64,000 nt of DNA from Leptolyngbya sp. FACHB-60 (GCF_014695775.1 NZ_JACJOX010000028.1:1-64000); one strand, 5' to 3'. Positions 8,784 through 17,356 are shown, numbered from the stretch's first letter. Notes: generated by a model from the sequence alone, not told the origin. Numbers and translations: made by a program.

Positions 8784-9599
8784 ATGACGACGCAGCTTGA
8801 GCAACGGCAAACGGTTAAGGGTGCAGTGCAGGTGGAGGGCTTGTCGGTTACCTTTCGCAACCGAGGCCAGGATATTCACGTGTTGAATCAAATTCAGCTA
8901 GGCATTAAGCCAGGGGAGTTTGTCTGTTTATTGGGGCCGTCAGGCTGCGGCAAATCGACGCTGCTAAACGTGATTGCTGGGTTCATTAAACCGACGGCGG
9001 GCTATGTAACGGTGGATCAGTCACCCATTACTCGACCGGGGGCCGATCGCGGCTTTGTGTTTCAGCAATATTCGCTGCTGCCCTGGAAAACGGCGTTCCA
9101 AAACATTGAGCTGGGGCTCAAGATTCGCGGTATGGCAAAGGGCGATCGCACCGAACTCGTCCATGACTACCTCAACCGGGTGGGGCTATACAAGCACCGC
9201 AACAGCTATCCCCACCAGATGTCGGGGGGTATGCAGCAGCGGGCCAGCATCGTGCGAGCGTTAGTCAATTCCCCCTCGGTGCTGCTGATGGATGAGCCCT
9301 TTGCGGCGCTGGATGCCCAAACCCGGCACATGATGCAGGAGCTACTGCTAGACATCTGGGAAGACCTAAAAACCACGGTGATCTTTGTCACCCACGACAT
9401 TGAGGAGGCGATCTTTTTGGCCGATCGCATCTGCATTATGGGCGTGCAGCCGGGGCACATCAAAGCTGAGCTGCCGATTGGCCTGCGTCGCCCGCGCCAC
9501 TTTGACGACACGCTATCGGCGGAGTTTGTCAATCTGCACCGCCAGGTGTTTGAGTGCATCCGCGAGGAGACGATGAAAAGCATGGAGGGCTGCCTGTAG
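8784..9599 (+). CDS. ABC importer ATPase, SsuB/TauB/NrtD class
   Basis: 271 aa. All ATPase motifs are intact: Walker A GPSGCGKST, Q-loop FQQYSLLPW, signature MSGGMQQR, Walker B VLLMDEPFAALD, and H-switch VTHDIEEAIFLADR. It energises the permease upstream. GTG 8781 directly precedes ATG 8784. I use the ATG, which has a run GGGGGGAG at a good distance. The gene converges with the LysR-fusion gene, leaving only ~47 bases between stops. That gap contains the CAAACGGCGTTTG palindrome that recurs near 16.35 kb. Confidence 0.93.
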   Translation: MTTQLEQRQTVKGAVQVEGLSVTFRNRGQDIHVLNQIQLGIKPGEFVCLLGPSGCGKSTLLNVIAGFIKPTAGYVTVDQSPITRPGADRGFVFQQYSLLPWKTAFQNIELGLKIRGMAKGDRTELVHDYLNRVGLYKHRNSYPHQMSGGMQQRASIVRALVNSPSVLLMDEPFAALDAQTRHMMQELLLDIWEDLKTTVIFVTHDIEEAIFLADRICIMGVQPGHIKAELPIGLRRPRHFDDTLSAEFVNLHRQVFECIREETMKSMEGCL

Positions 9600-9625
9600 G
9601 GACAAACGGCGTTTGCCCTGCCCCT
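9600..9625. repeat. interspersed palindromic repeat, CGGCGTTTGCCC type
   Basis: Contains CAAACGGCGTTTG and the core CGGCGTTTGCCCT. A reverse-oriented relative (GGGCAAACGCCGTTCGCCCC) lies at about 16346-16365. A smaller piece, GCGCCGTTTGCC, occurs near 16441. It sits between convergent genes and may act as a bidirectional stem-loop terminator. Confidence 0.5.
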
Positions 9626-9646
9626 GGGATCAAACAGGATGCGGCT

Positions 9647-11692
9647 CTAAATCGACGCGATCGCTCGCTCTAAAAACTCCGGCTGCATCCAGCGATCGAG
9701 GTTAATTTGGCCCAGGTGCTCTTGCCCGGCAATCTGGCCCAGCTGGTCGATGTGGGCTTGCAGCCAGTCGGTGCGCAGCTGGGTTTCGGGCAGATAGACC
9801 ACATCGGCGCGATCGCTGGTGCTAGCACGCAGCGTTTTGGTCACAATGGCGGCATCCATATTCACCCAGCGGCTGACCAACGTCGTGGCCATGGGCTGGG
9901 TGGCGTACCAGTACTGAGCAGCCAGCAGCGATCGCAGGTAGGCGACGGCAATTTCGGGATATTGCTCAGCTAGAACGTCTCGAATCACAACGCCGTGGAA
10001 GGTGGGCAGCCCATCTAGATTTTCGTGCAGCAGGCGGCGAAACTGGCCCTTGTGTTTAGCAATTTCATGAAACGGGGCGAAGTAGGCGTAGCCATCTACC
10101 GGGGCGGAGCTGCGGCCCGATCGCTGGGGGCCAGCACTGTCGCTGGAGGTGAGGGTGACGGCGTCTAGAATGTGGCGGTGGTGGAGCGATCGCATCACCA
10201 TACTGTGGGCCGCCGAGCCAAAGGGCACCGCAATCACCCGCCCTGCCAAATCGTCGATGCAGTCAAGGGTCGAGTGCTGCGGCACAATGATGTCGTTGCC
10301 GGTGCCATCTAAGTTGCTGGCCACAAAGCTAATCAGCCGGGTACCTGCCGCCAGGGCGGTGCTGTCTTGGGGTGCCGCACTCAGCAGGAGTGGGTAGTCG
10401 CCCAATACCCCAATGTCGATCTGCTGAGCTTTTAGCCCAGCCACAATCGGTGCCCCAGAGCTATAGTCAGCCCACTGAAGGCGATACTGCACCCCGCTGT
10501 AGCGGCCCTCGCGGGGCAGAAAATGCTCTAGCAGCCCTAGGCGCTGAATAATCAGCCCAGCGGTCACAGTTTGAATGGTGCGATTTTGGGTGCCGATGGT
10601 GAGGTTGATGGTCTCGGTGCCGTTGGTGGAACTACAGCGCACCAAAAAATTAGGAGCCTGGAACCGGGGCACCGTTTGATTAGCGGATGCAGCCAGCGGC
10701 GCGTCCAAAGGCTTGGGTATAGTCGCTCCTTGGGAATGGCGTTGGTTTACGCCGGGCTGGCCCTGCACCATAGCCACAAACTGGCGAATCGGCTCTAACC
10801 CCAGACTGTTTCGACCTGCGGGTTGACCCGCCAAGCCCAAAGCCCGCCCCAGACGCTTGGCCATCATCAGAAATAGGGGGGTGCCCAAGGCAAATTCTTC
10901 CAGGGGAATGCGTCGCAGTAGTCCGGCCTCACACTCCATTTGAAACTCAAAATCAGAGACAAACCCGAGGTAGTGCCCCTGGAGCAAATAGGTGCGCATC
11001 AAACTGGCTGCATCAACGATTTCGACATGGGCAAAATTGGTCAAATTTAGACCCAGTTCCTGCATGCGCTTTTGTAGCATAATGCGACCTGGAACGCCCT
11101 CGGGTGGCAAGACCCAGGCCTGGTCAGTCAACTCCTTTAAACTGAGCCAGGGCCGCTGAGCGAGCTGATGGCTGGTCGACACCACCAGCGAATAGTGAAC
11201 CGAGCCGATCGCCACCTCTGAAATTTCATCAAAAGTCGAAAAACTCAGATCTGAGATTCCAATATCAACTTCGCCGGTCTTAATAGCCCGATACAATGAC
11301 TCGATCGCATCAAACTGAACACACTTAGTTTGCACATCGGGATAAACCCGGCGATATTTGTAGAGCACCGACGGTAGCCAGTTGCTCAGCATATCGGGCA
11401 TGCAGCCAATTTTTAAGGTGCTGAATTTTCCCTGTTTAATTTCTTCAATCTCAGCTACCAATCGGCCTTCTAGATCAACCAAGCCAGGGCCTTCTTCGAG
11501 CAGATATTCTCCTGCCTGAGTTAGCTCTATGCGCCGCCCTAGCCTTCGAAATAAAGGGGTTTCAAGCTCTGACTCTAAACACTTGATTTTGGCACTCACC
11601 GCTGGCTGAGTTAAATTTAAGGTATCAGCTGCTTCAGTAAAACTCAGGCAGCGAGCCACCTCTAAAAATACTTTCAGCTGATAGATTTCCAT
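9647..11692 (-). CDS. LysR-type regulator fused to an ABC binding-protein domain
   Basis: 681 aa against ~300 for normal LysR proteins. Residues 1-60 are a typical LysR winged helix (VFLEVARCLSFTEAADTLN, TQPAVSAKIK). Residues ~92-290 are the LysR effector domain. A low-complexity linker runs ~300-355. From ~361 to 681 lies a second sensory domain clearly homologous to the binding protein encoded at 6162-7673: IGTQNRTIQ, QIDIGVLGDYP, VIAVPFGSAAHSMVM and GLPTFHGVVIRD match its counterparts. There is no signal peptide, so the transporter-type domain is cytosolic. I infer that it senses the transported compound. It is divergent from the Apr-like operon and convergent with the importer. Confidence 0.9.
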   Translation of the reverse strand: MEIYQLKVFLEVARCLSFTEAADTLNLTQPAVSAKIKCLESELETPLFRRLGRRIELTQAGEYLLEEGPGLVDLEGRLVAEIEEIKQGKFSTLKIGCMPDMLSNWLPSVLYKYRRVYPDVQTKCVQFDAIESLYRAIKTGEVDIGISDLSFSTFDEISEVAIGSVHYSLVVSTSHQLAQRPWLSLKELTDQAWVLPPEGVPGRIMLQKRMQELGLNLTNFAHVEIVDAASLMRTYLLQGHYLGFVSDFEFQMECEAGLLRRIPLEEFALGTPLFLMMAKRLGRALGLAGQPAGRNSLGLEPIRQFVAMVQGQPGVNQRHSQGATIPKPLDAPLAASANQTVPRFQAPNFLVRCSSTNGTETINLTIGTQNRTIQTVTAGLIIQRLGLLEHFLPREGRYSGVQYRLQWADYSSGAPIVAGLKAQQIDIGVLGDYPLLLSAAPQDSTALAAGTRLISFVASNLDGTGNDIIVPQHSTLDCIDDLAGRVIAVPFGSAAHSMVMRSLHHRHILDAVTLTSSDSAGPQRSGRSSAPVDGYAYFAPFHEIAKHKGQFRRLLHENLDGLPTFHGVVIRDVLAEQYPEIAVAYLRSLLAAQYWYATQPMATTLVSRWVNMDAAIVTKTLRASTSDRADVVYLPETQLRTDWLQAHIDQLGQIAGQEHLGQINLDRWMQPEFLERAIASI

Positions 11693-12053
11693 CTTAGTTT
11701 GCCTACCAAAAACGTTTTGAAAATCAGCTTGAAATCGCTAAATTGTTTTGTCTGGCTATGCCCTTTATTAGCCTTTGTCAAGTGAAATAGTCTGCTAAAA
11801 ACTGCCCCTTAAAGCTACCTTTTGCGACTCAATAAGACAATCAATCAAATTTCATTCATTTTTTTAATGAGTGTATAGAAGGCTGTGATGAGTAAACCGT
11901 AGTCGTCGCTACAAATCGCATTGATTCACGTTGGTGACCTCCTTTAAACTACGTATCAAAGGCCCAGAAGCCAAAGGTTAGTTGCCGTTATTCAAGCACT
12001 AGCTAACCCCAGTAATTTGATTTCACTGCCGTTTAAACCAAGGACGTGGTTGC
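11693..12053. promoter_or_regulatory. divergent control region between LysR fusion and Apr-like operon
   Basis: A 361-base A+T-rich gap between head-to-head genes, where LysR proteins normally bind. TCATT-N9-AATGA at 11852-11870 fits the LysR half-site rule (T-N11-A within a dyad). A second inverted pair, GGTTAG/CTAACC, is at 11976-11981 and 12003-12008, close to the Apr-like start. The role of either dyad is inference. No gene is visible here. Confidence 0.45.
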
Positions 12054-13757
12054 GTGAACATTCAGTATCTTAAAACTGATTTTCTAGTCGTCGGCGGTGG
12101 CACCGCTGGCACCATGGCAGGCATTAAGGCGAAGCAGGCCAGCCCCGAGAGCGACGTGCTGATTTTAGAAAAGGCCAATATCCGCCGCAGTGGGGCGATC
12201 GCCATGGGCATGGACGGGGTCAACACCGCTGTTATCCCCGGCAACTCCACCCCCGAGCAGTACGTGCGCGAAATCACCATCGCCAACGACGGCATTGTGA
12301 ATCAGAAGGCCGTTTACGAGACCGGACGGCTGGGCTTTGAGGTCATTCAAGAGCTGGAGAGCTGGGGCGTCAAGTTTCAAAAAGACCACGAGGGCAACTA
12401 CGACCTCAAGCAGGTGCACCGGGTCGGCAAGTACGTGCTGCCCATGCCCGAGGGCAAAGACCTGAAAAAAATTCTCGCCCGCCAGGTCAAGCGCCACAAG
12501 GTCAACGTCACCAACCGAGTGATGGCCACCCGCGTCATGGTGCAAAACGGCCGCGTCACTGGGGCAGTGGGTCTCGACGTGCGCAATGGCAACGTGGTGG
12601 TGATTCAGGCCAAGGCCGTCGTGCTATGCACCGGGGCCTGCGGTCGACTGGGGCTGCCCGCCTCGGGCTACCTCTACGGCACCTACGAAAACCCCACCAA
12701 CGCGGGCGACGGCTACTCCATGGCCTATCACGCCGGGGCCGAGCTCACCAACATCGAGTGCTTCCAGATCAACCCGCTGATCAAAGACTACAACGGCCCC
12801 GCCTGCGCCTACGTGGCCAGCCCCTTTGGCGCCTACACCGCCAATGCCGAAGGCCACCGCTTCATCAACTGTGACTACTGGAGCGGTCAGATGATGCTGG
12901 AGGTCTACAAAGAGCTGAACTCTGGCAAAGGCCCAGTACACCTGAAGATGTACCACCTCGACGACGACACCATCAACGAAATCGAAACCATTCTGTGGGA
13001 CAACGAACGCCCCAGTCGGGGCCGCTTCCACGAGGGTCGGGGCGAAAGTTACCGCACCCACGGCGTTGAGATGAATATCTCTGAAATTGGCCTGTGCAGC
13101 GGCCACAGCGCCTCGGGCGTCTGGGTGAACGAGCGGGCCGAAACCACAGTCCCTGGCCTCTATGCAGCGGGCGACATGGCCAGCGTGCCCCACAACTACA
13201 TGATTGGGGCCTTTGTCTATGGCCGGATTGCGGGCGAAAACGCTATGGACTATGTGCGAAATCTGGAGCATGTGGAACCCGACGCCGACTTTCTCTCCGC
13301 CGAGCAGGCCCGCATTTACGCCCCGCTTCAGCAGCCTGATGGCGTGCCCCACACCCAGGTTGAGTACAAGCTGCGCCGTCTGGTCAACGACTACCTGCAA
13401 CCGCCCAAGTCACCCAACAACATGGATATCGGCCTGCAAAAGTTTGTCGCCTACGAAGAAACCCTCGGCCTGATGGGAGCCCGCGACCCCCACGAACTGA
13501 TGCGCTGCATGGAAGTGCACTTTATCCGCGACTGCGCTGAAATGGCCGCCCGCGCCTCCCTCTTTCGCAAAGAGACTCGTTGGGGCCTCTACCACTACCG
13601 CCTCGACTACCCCGAAAAGAACAACGAGGAGTGGTTCTGCCACGTCAACCTGAAAAAAGGCGAAACCGGCCACATGGAGCTGTTTAAGCGCCCGGTCGAG
13701 CCCTACATCGTCGATGTCGATCTGGTCGAAGAGGTCTACGACGTCGCCGTCCGGTAG
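12054..13757 (+). CDS. AprA-like FAD flavoprotein (APS/fumarate reductase family)
   Basis: 567 aa. FAD-binding start LVVGGGTAGTMAGIKA, then EKANIRRSGAIAMGMDGVN, the internal VVLCTGACGR, and the C-terminal FAD segment GLYAAGDMASVPHNYMIGAFVYGRIAGENA. The layout is that of the fumarate reductase/succinate dehydrogenase flavoprotein superfamily, closest in pattern to AprA (adenylylsulfate reductase alpha), though shorter than true AprA (~630 aa). GTG 12054 is chosen because AAGGA lies ~9 bases upstream. It should transfer electrons to or from a sulfur substrate through the ferredoxin encoded next. Actual APS chemistry is not proven. It shares its control region with the LysR fusion. Confidence 0.85.
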   Translation: MNIQYLKTDFLVVGGGTAGTMAGIKAKQASPESDVLILEKANIRRSGAIAMGMDGVNTAVIPGNSTPEQYVREITIANDGIVNQKAVYETGRLGFEVIQELESWGVKFQKDHEGNYDLKQVHRVGKYVLPMPEGKDLKKILARQVKRHKVNVTNRVMATRVMVQNGRVTGAVGLDVRNGNVVVIQAKAVVLCTGACGRLGLPASGYLYGTYENPTNAGDGYSMAYHAGAELTNIECFQINPLIKDYNGPACAYVASPFGAYTANAEGHRFINCDYWSGQMMLEVYKELNSGKGPVHLKMYHLDDDTINEIETILWDNERPSRGRFHEGRGESYRTHGVEMNISEIGLCSGHSASGVWVNERAETTVPGLYAAGDMASVPHNYMIGAFVYGRIAGENAMDYVRNLEHVEPDADFLSAEQARIYAPLQQPDGVPHTQVEYKLRRLVNDYLQPPKSPNNMDIGLQKFVAYEETLGLMGARDPHELMRCMEVHFIRDCAEMAARASLFRKETRWGLYHYRLDYPEKNNEEWFCHVNLKKGETGHMELFKRPVEPYIVDVDLVEEVYDVAVR

Positions 13758-13878
13758 GGTGGGCACCGCTCACCATCCCCCTATGCTGCACCCGTAACCC
13801 CGTAGGTTGGGTGCAACGAAGTGCAACCCAACGCCAATCCCTGCTGTTAGGTTCCGCTGACGCTATACCCAACCTACA
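13753..13878. repeat. palindromic interspersed repeats in the Apr-like operon
   Basis: GTAGGGTGGGCA (from 13756) can form a short hairpin with GCTCACC. It is followed by a long inverted pair, GTAGGTTGGGT (13802-13812) and ACCCAACCTAC (13867-13877), with a nested TTGGGTGCA/TGCAACCCAA stem inside. This looks like the GTAGGTTGGGT family of dispersed cyanobacterial repeats. A second GTAGGGTGGGCA copy is near 16378. Its place between the flavoprotein and ferredoxin cistrons could modulate mRNA stability or expression ratio. Confidence 0.65.
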
Positions 13879-13913
13879 CCTCTGATTCGTGACCATTAAC
13901 CTGAAGAAAAATT

Positions 13914-14141
13914 ATGGCTCTTACCTCCCAACGGGTTGACGTACCCGTCATTGTCGATGAATCAAAATGCCTCGAAAAATGCAACGCCTGCATCGAGGTC
14001 TGCCCTCTAGACGTGCTAGTGAAGAATCCTGAAACCGGCAAAGCCTACATGAAGTACGACGAGTGCTGGTTCTGCCTGCCCTGCGAGAAGGAATGCCCGA
14101 CTGGGGCGATCACGGTGCAGATTCCGTTCTTGCTCAGATAA
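13914..14141 (+). CDS. 2[4Fe-4S] ferredoxin, AprB-like electron partner
   Basis: 75 aa with eight cysteines in two cluster motifs: C19-x3-C23-x2-C26-x3-C30-P and C51-x2-C54-x2-C57-x3-C61-P. The irregular first motif (an extra residue between the first two cysteines) resembles AprB-type ferredoxins rather than the standard CxxCxxC form. True AprB is about twice as long, so this is a minimal version. It is the obvious electron partner of the upstream flavoprotein. The Mrp Fe-S carrier encoded two genes later could load its clusters. Confidence 0.9.
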   Translation: MALTSQRVDVPVIVDESKCLEKCNACIEVCPLDVLVKNPETGKAYMKYDECWFCLPCEKECPTGAITVQIPFLLR

Positions 14142-14258
14142 GGGGGGCAGGGTGCAAGGTATAGGGTGCAAGGGGGCCGATCGCCTGATACCTGAAACCC
14201 TGAACCTCATACCCTCCCCAACTCCCCTTCTCCCTGCCGTCATTTTGGAACCCTTCCC

Positions 14259-15236
14259 ATGTACACCACCGATATGGATCCTGAAGTTGCCCAGTGGGTT
14301 GAGTTGCTGCGATCGCCCGATCTCGACGAGCGCCTAGTCGCCGTCAAAACCCTGCAACATCTGGGCGACGAAGATGCGATCGAGCCGCTGCTTGGCGCGC
14401 TCTCCGACGAAAACCCCACGGTGCAAGAGATCGCCATCACCACCCTGTGGGAATTTGCCAACCCGATCGCCATCAACCCACTGATCGAGTGCCTCAGCTC
14501 ACCCCACGAAAATGTGCGCAGCGAAGCGCTGTCGGCCTTGAAGGAGCTGGTCTCGACCAACGACCTGATGAAGCTGTTAGATGTGTTGCAGGTGGGCAAT
14601 GTTCACGCCCAGCTCAACGCGATGGTGCTGCTGCGCAAAATTCACGATGCCCAGGCGCTGCCGTACATCATGCCGTTCTTTGAGTCGGAGAACCCCGAAC
14701 TGCGGGAATCGGCGGTGATCACCCTGCGCTACCTGAACCAGGTGGTGCGCTGCGAACCGGCCTTGGCTCTGGCAAAAGATCCAGTGGAGGCGGTGCGGCG
14801 GGCGACGGCGCTCACCCTGGGCCACCTCAGCGATGCGGCGGTAGTGCCGCTGCTATGCGAACTGCTGACCAGTGATGAAGATTGGCAGGTGCGGCGCAAT
14901 GCGGCCCAGTCGCTGGATATTTTGGCTGACCCAGCGGCGCTCGCATTCCTAGTTGAAGCTATGGATGACCCCGAATGGCAAGTGCGCAAGTTCACCGCGC
15001 GCGCGCTGCAAAAGACCCCAAATGTGCAGGCTCTCCCGGTACTGATCAAGTCTCTGGCCGACGAATACTCCGACGTGCGGCGCGATGCGGCTACCGCTCT
15101 AGGCAAACTGGCAGACACCAACGCCCTTCCTGCCCTGCAACAGACCCTCAATGACCCCGACATGGACGTGCGGATTTTTTCCCAGCGGGCCATTGACGCT
15201 ATCCAGAAGTCTCAGCCAGAAACCTCCCATGTCTAG
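14259..15236 (+). CDS. HEAT-repeat protein
   Basis: 325 aa made almost entirely of ~31-residue HEAT/PBS-lyase-type repeats with cores such as DEDAIEPLLGALSD, EAVRRATALTLG, DWQVRRNAAQSL, EWQVRKFTARAL and SDVRRDAATALGKL. Such alpha-solenoids act as scaffolds or chaperones for cofactor or subunit binding and have no catalytic residues. No signal peptide. Its stop overlaps the Mrp start by 8 bases, so the two are translationally coupled. Together with the ferredoxin and flavoprotein this suggests an assembly factor for the Apr-like enzyme. That role is inferred from context only. Confidence 0.88.
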   Translation: MYTTDMDPEVAQWVELLRSPDLDERLVAVKTLQHLGDEDAIEPLLGALSDENPTVQEIAITTLWEFANPIAINPLIECLSSPHENVRSEALSALKELVSTNDLMKLLDVLQVGNVHAQLNAMVLLRKIHDAQALPYIMPFFESENPELRESAVITLRYLNQVVRCEPALALAKDPVEAVRRATALTLGHLSDAAVVPLLCELLTSDEDWQVRRNAAQSLDILADPAALAFLVEAMDDPEWQVRKFTARALQKTPNVQALPVLIKSLADEYSDVRRDAATALGKLADTNALPALQQTLNDPDMDVRIFSQRAIDAIQKSQPETSHV

Positions 15237-16326
15237 CCATTCCTCTCCGTTTCATCGCGCCGCCGAGGCTCCCGCCGAAGTGCCCCCAAGTGCCGAGGCG
15301 ATCGCTCGCAAGGCCGAGGTCATCACCCAGCTCAAAACCCTGCGCGAACCCACCCTGGGCAACGACCTAGTCAGCCTGGGCATGGTGCGAAACCTGCAAG
15401 TGGTGGGCGACCACATCTACCTGCGGCTCTACGTGGGCCGTCACCAGCTCGACTTACAAAAGCAAGTGCAGGACACTTTGGGGCAGCTGCCCTGGTGCAA
15501 AAAAGCCTACGCCCAGCTCTGCACCATCCCTGGGGTGCGCACCACCCTGGCGGTGTCGAGCGGCAAGGGCGGCGTGGGCAAATCGACCACCGCTGTGAAC
15601 CTGGCGGCGGCTCTGACCAAAACCGGGGCTAAGGTGGGGCTGCTCGATGCCGACATCTACGGCCCTAACGTGCCCCAAATGCTGGGCCTGGGCCAGTGCG
15701 AAGTTCGCGTCATCGATACCCCCGAGGGTCAACGGTTTGTGCCCCTGGAGGCCCACGGCATCAAGCTGATGTCGGTGGGGCTGTTGGCAAAGGGTGACCA
15801 TCCCCTGGCCTGGCGCGGCCCAGTGATGCACAAAATTCTCACCCAGTTTCTCCACGAGGTGGATTGGGGCGAGCTGGACTACCTGCTGATCGACCTGCCC
15901 CCCGGCACGGGCGACGCCCAAATCACCATCGTTCAAGAAAGCCCCATCTGCGGCGTGGTGATGGTGACCACGCCCCAGCAGGTCGTCGTTTCCGACGTGC
16001 GCCGCAGCGTGCACATGTTTCGCCAGGTGGGTGTGCCCGTGCTGGGCCTAGTCGAAAATATGAGCTATCTGCTCTGCGGCCACTGCGGCGAACCCACGCC
16101 GATCTTTGGCAGCGGCGGCGGAGCGCAGATTGCCACCGAACTCTCGGTGCCGCTATGGGGCCAGGTGCCCATTGACCCCCGCATTTGCGAACAGGGCGAT
16201 GCTGGTGTGCCGCTGCCGATGAAGCTGCCCGATGCCCCCCTGAGCCAAATCTTTGGCCAGATTGCTCTGGGCCTGAATGCGACCTTTGGGGTGGCGGCGG
16301 TGGAGGAGTTGGTAGCGGTTTGTTGA
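15229..16326 (+). CDS. mrp: Mrp/ApbC-type Fe-S cluster carrier ATPase
   Basis: 365 aa. An N-terminal MIP18/DUF59 domain (~28-100) is followed by a P-loop NTPase of the Mrp/NBP35 family, with deviant Walker A SGKGGVGKST at 111-120, DADIYGPNVPQML, and DLPPGTGD. The C-terminal CxxC (LCGHCGE) that holds the bridging [4Fe-4S] cluster is present. It binds and delivers Fe-S clusters in the cytosol. A longer frame reaches back to 15151, but ATG 15229 is where family-like sequence begins, and it overlaps the HEAT gene stop. Context suggests service to the Apr-like ferredoxin. Cyanobacteria usually have another mrp elsewhere, so this may be a dedicated copy. Confidence 0.9.
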   Translation: MSSHSSPFHRAAEAPAEVPPSAEAIARKAEVITQLKTLREPTLGNDLVSLGMVRNLQVVGDHIYLRLYVGRHQLDLQKQVQDTLGQLPWCKKAYAQLCTIPGVRTTLAVSSGKGGVGKSTTAVNLAAALTKTGAKVGLLDADIYGPNVPQMLGLGQCEVRVIDTPEGQRFVPLEAHGIKLMSVGLLAKGDHPLAWRGPVMHKILTQFLHEVDWGELDYLLIDLPPGTGDAQITIVQESPICGVVMVTTPQQVVVSDVRRSVHMFRQVGVPVLGLVENMSYLLCGHCGEPTPIFGSGGGAQIATELSVPLWGQVPIDPRICEQGDAGVPLPMKLPDAPLSQIFGQIALGLNATFGVAAVEELVAVC

Positions 16327-16620
16327 TGACCTAGGGGTGGTTAGGGCAAACGCCGTTCGCCCCTACAAAGATCTCCCGTAGGGTGGGCACTACCCACCAG
16401 CATTAAATCAGTGCCAGTCGACCCAGAATCAGTCAGAGCCAGCGCCGTTTGCCTCGACAAAACCGCCGCTTGAATCAGGCTAGTCAAATGGATGCAGTCT
16501 ACCCATCCACTCACCCATCTCGATCCCCTCTTTCGGATCCCCACCGATACCTCACTCCTGACTTAACCTGGTCACTCAGGGGATCCTTTTCTAATGTTTG
16601 CACTGGCAGGAGGCACGCCC
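16327..16620. repeat. intergenic stretch with two dispersed palindromic repeats
   Basis: No gene. Holds GGGCAAACGCCGTTCGCCCC (~16346-16365), a reverse-oriented relative of the repeat at 9600, and CGTAGGGTGGGCACTACCCACC (key parts GGTGGG/CCCACC) near 16376-16400, related to the repeat at 13753. Both form hairpins and could separate the Mrp and TauE transcripts. Confidence 0.55.
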
Positions 16621-17343
16621 ATGGGCATCGAGATCTGGCTGATTAGTCTGGGGGTGGTGGCGATCGCAGGCTTTACCCGAGGCTTCTCTGGCTTTGGCTC
16701 GGGGTTAATTCTCGCCCCTGCTCTAAGTCTGCTGTTTAACCCGCAGCTGGTAGTGGTAACCATTCTGCTAATCGAGATGACCGCCGGGGCTGGTTTGGTG
16801 CCGGGAGCCTTGCAAAAGACCAAGTGGAAGCAGGTTTTGCCTTTGGTGCTCAGCGCTGTGGTGATGGTGCCGGTGGGGGTGCACTTTCTGGCACTGCTAG
16901 AGCCAACCCTGCTGCGGCGCATCATCGGTGGGCTGATTTTGGGGTTTGTGCTGCTGCTGTTGAGCGGCAAAAGCCGCTATGCCCATCCCCGTCTAGCCTT
17001 GAGCGCAGGGGTGGGTGCCCTCAGTGGCTTTTTGACCGGCCTAGCGGGCATCGGTGGCCCTCCCATCGTGCTTTACCAAATGTCTAGCAGCAACCTGGCT
17101 GCCGCCAACCGGGCCAACTTTATCGTATTTTTTGCGCTCATCCAGCTGATTGCCCTGGGGTCTTATTGGGCTAGTGGCTTGATGTCGGTAGCGGTGGGAG
17201 GCTTATTTCTCCGCTTTTTACCGGTGTTTTTTCTGGGGCAGCTGCTCGGTCAGCTGTGCTTTAAACGGGTTAACGAAGCGCTCTTTCGCCGCTTTGTCAT
17301 GGGTCTGTTATTGACGGTGGCGGTGCTGGCTTTGGTGGCCTGA
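16621..17343 (+). CDS. TauE/SafE-family membrane exporter
   Basis: 240 aa, hydrophobic, with about eight transmembrane segments and the two similar halves typical of TauE/SafE (formerly DUF81). These include GFTRGFSGFGSGLILAPALSLLF in the first half (key residues GFSGFGSG) and GFLTGLAGIGGPPIVLY in the second. The family exports sulfite, sulfoacetate or related organosulfonates, or similar anions. ATG 16621 is preferred to ATG 16594 because AGGAGG lies 6-8 bases upstream of it. Its position after the Apr-like cluster supports export of a sulfur product. The substrate is not determined. Confidence 0.88.
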   Translation: MGIEIWLISLGVVAIAGFTRGFSGFGSGLILAPALSLLFNPQLVVVTILLIEMTAGAGLVPGALQKTKWKQVLPLVLSAVVMVPVGVHFLALLEPTLLRRIIGGLILGFVLLLLSGKSRYAHPRLALSAGVGALSGFLTGLAGIGGPPIVLYQMSSSNLAAANRANFIVFFALIQLIALGSYWASGLMSVAVGGLFLRFLPVFFLGQLLGQLCFKRVNEALFRRFVMGLLLTVAVLALVA

Positions 17344-17356
17344 TCTCACCCTATAA

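Noticed and set aside
12624..13400. Long minus-strand frame (258 codons) inside the AprA-like gene
   Set aside because: A shadow frame caused by G+C-rich codon use; the plus-strand protein has clear family motifs throughout.
15454..16014. 186-codon minus-strand frame inside the Mrp gene
   Set aside because: Antisense shadow of a well-conserved P-loop protein; His/Gly/Ala-rich low-complexity translation.
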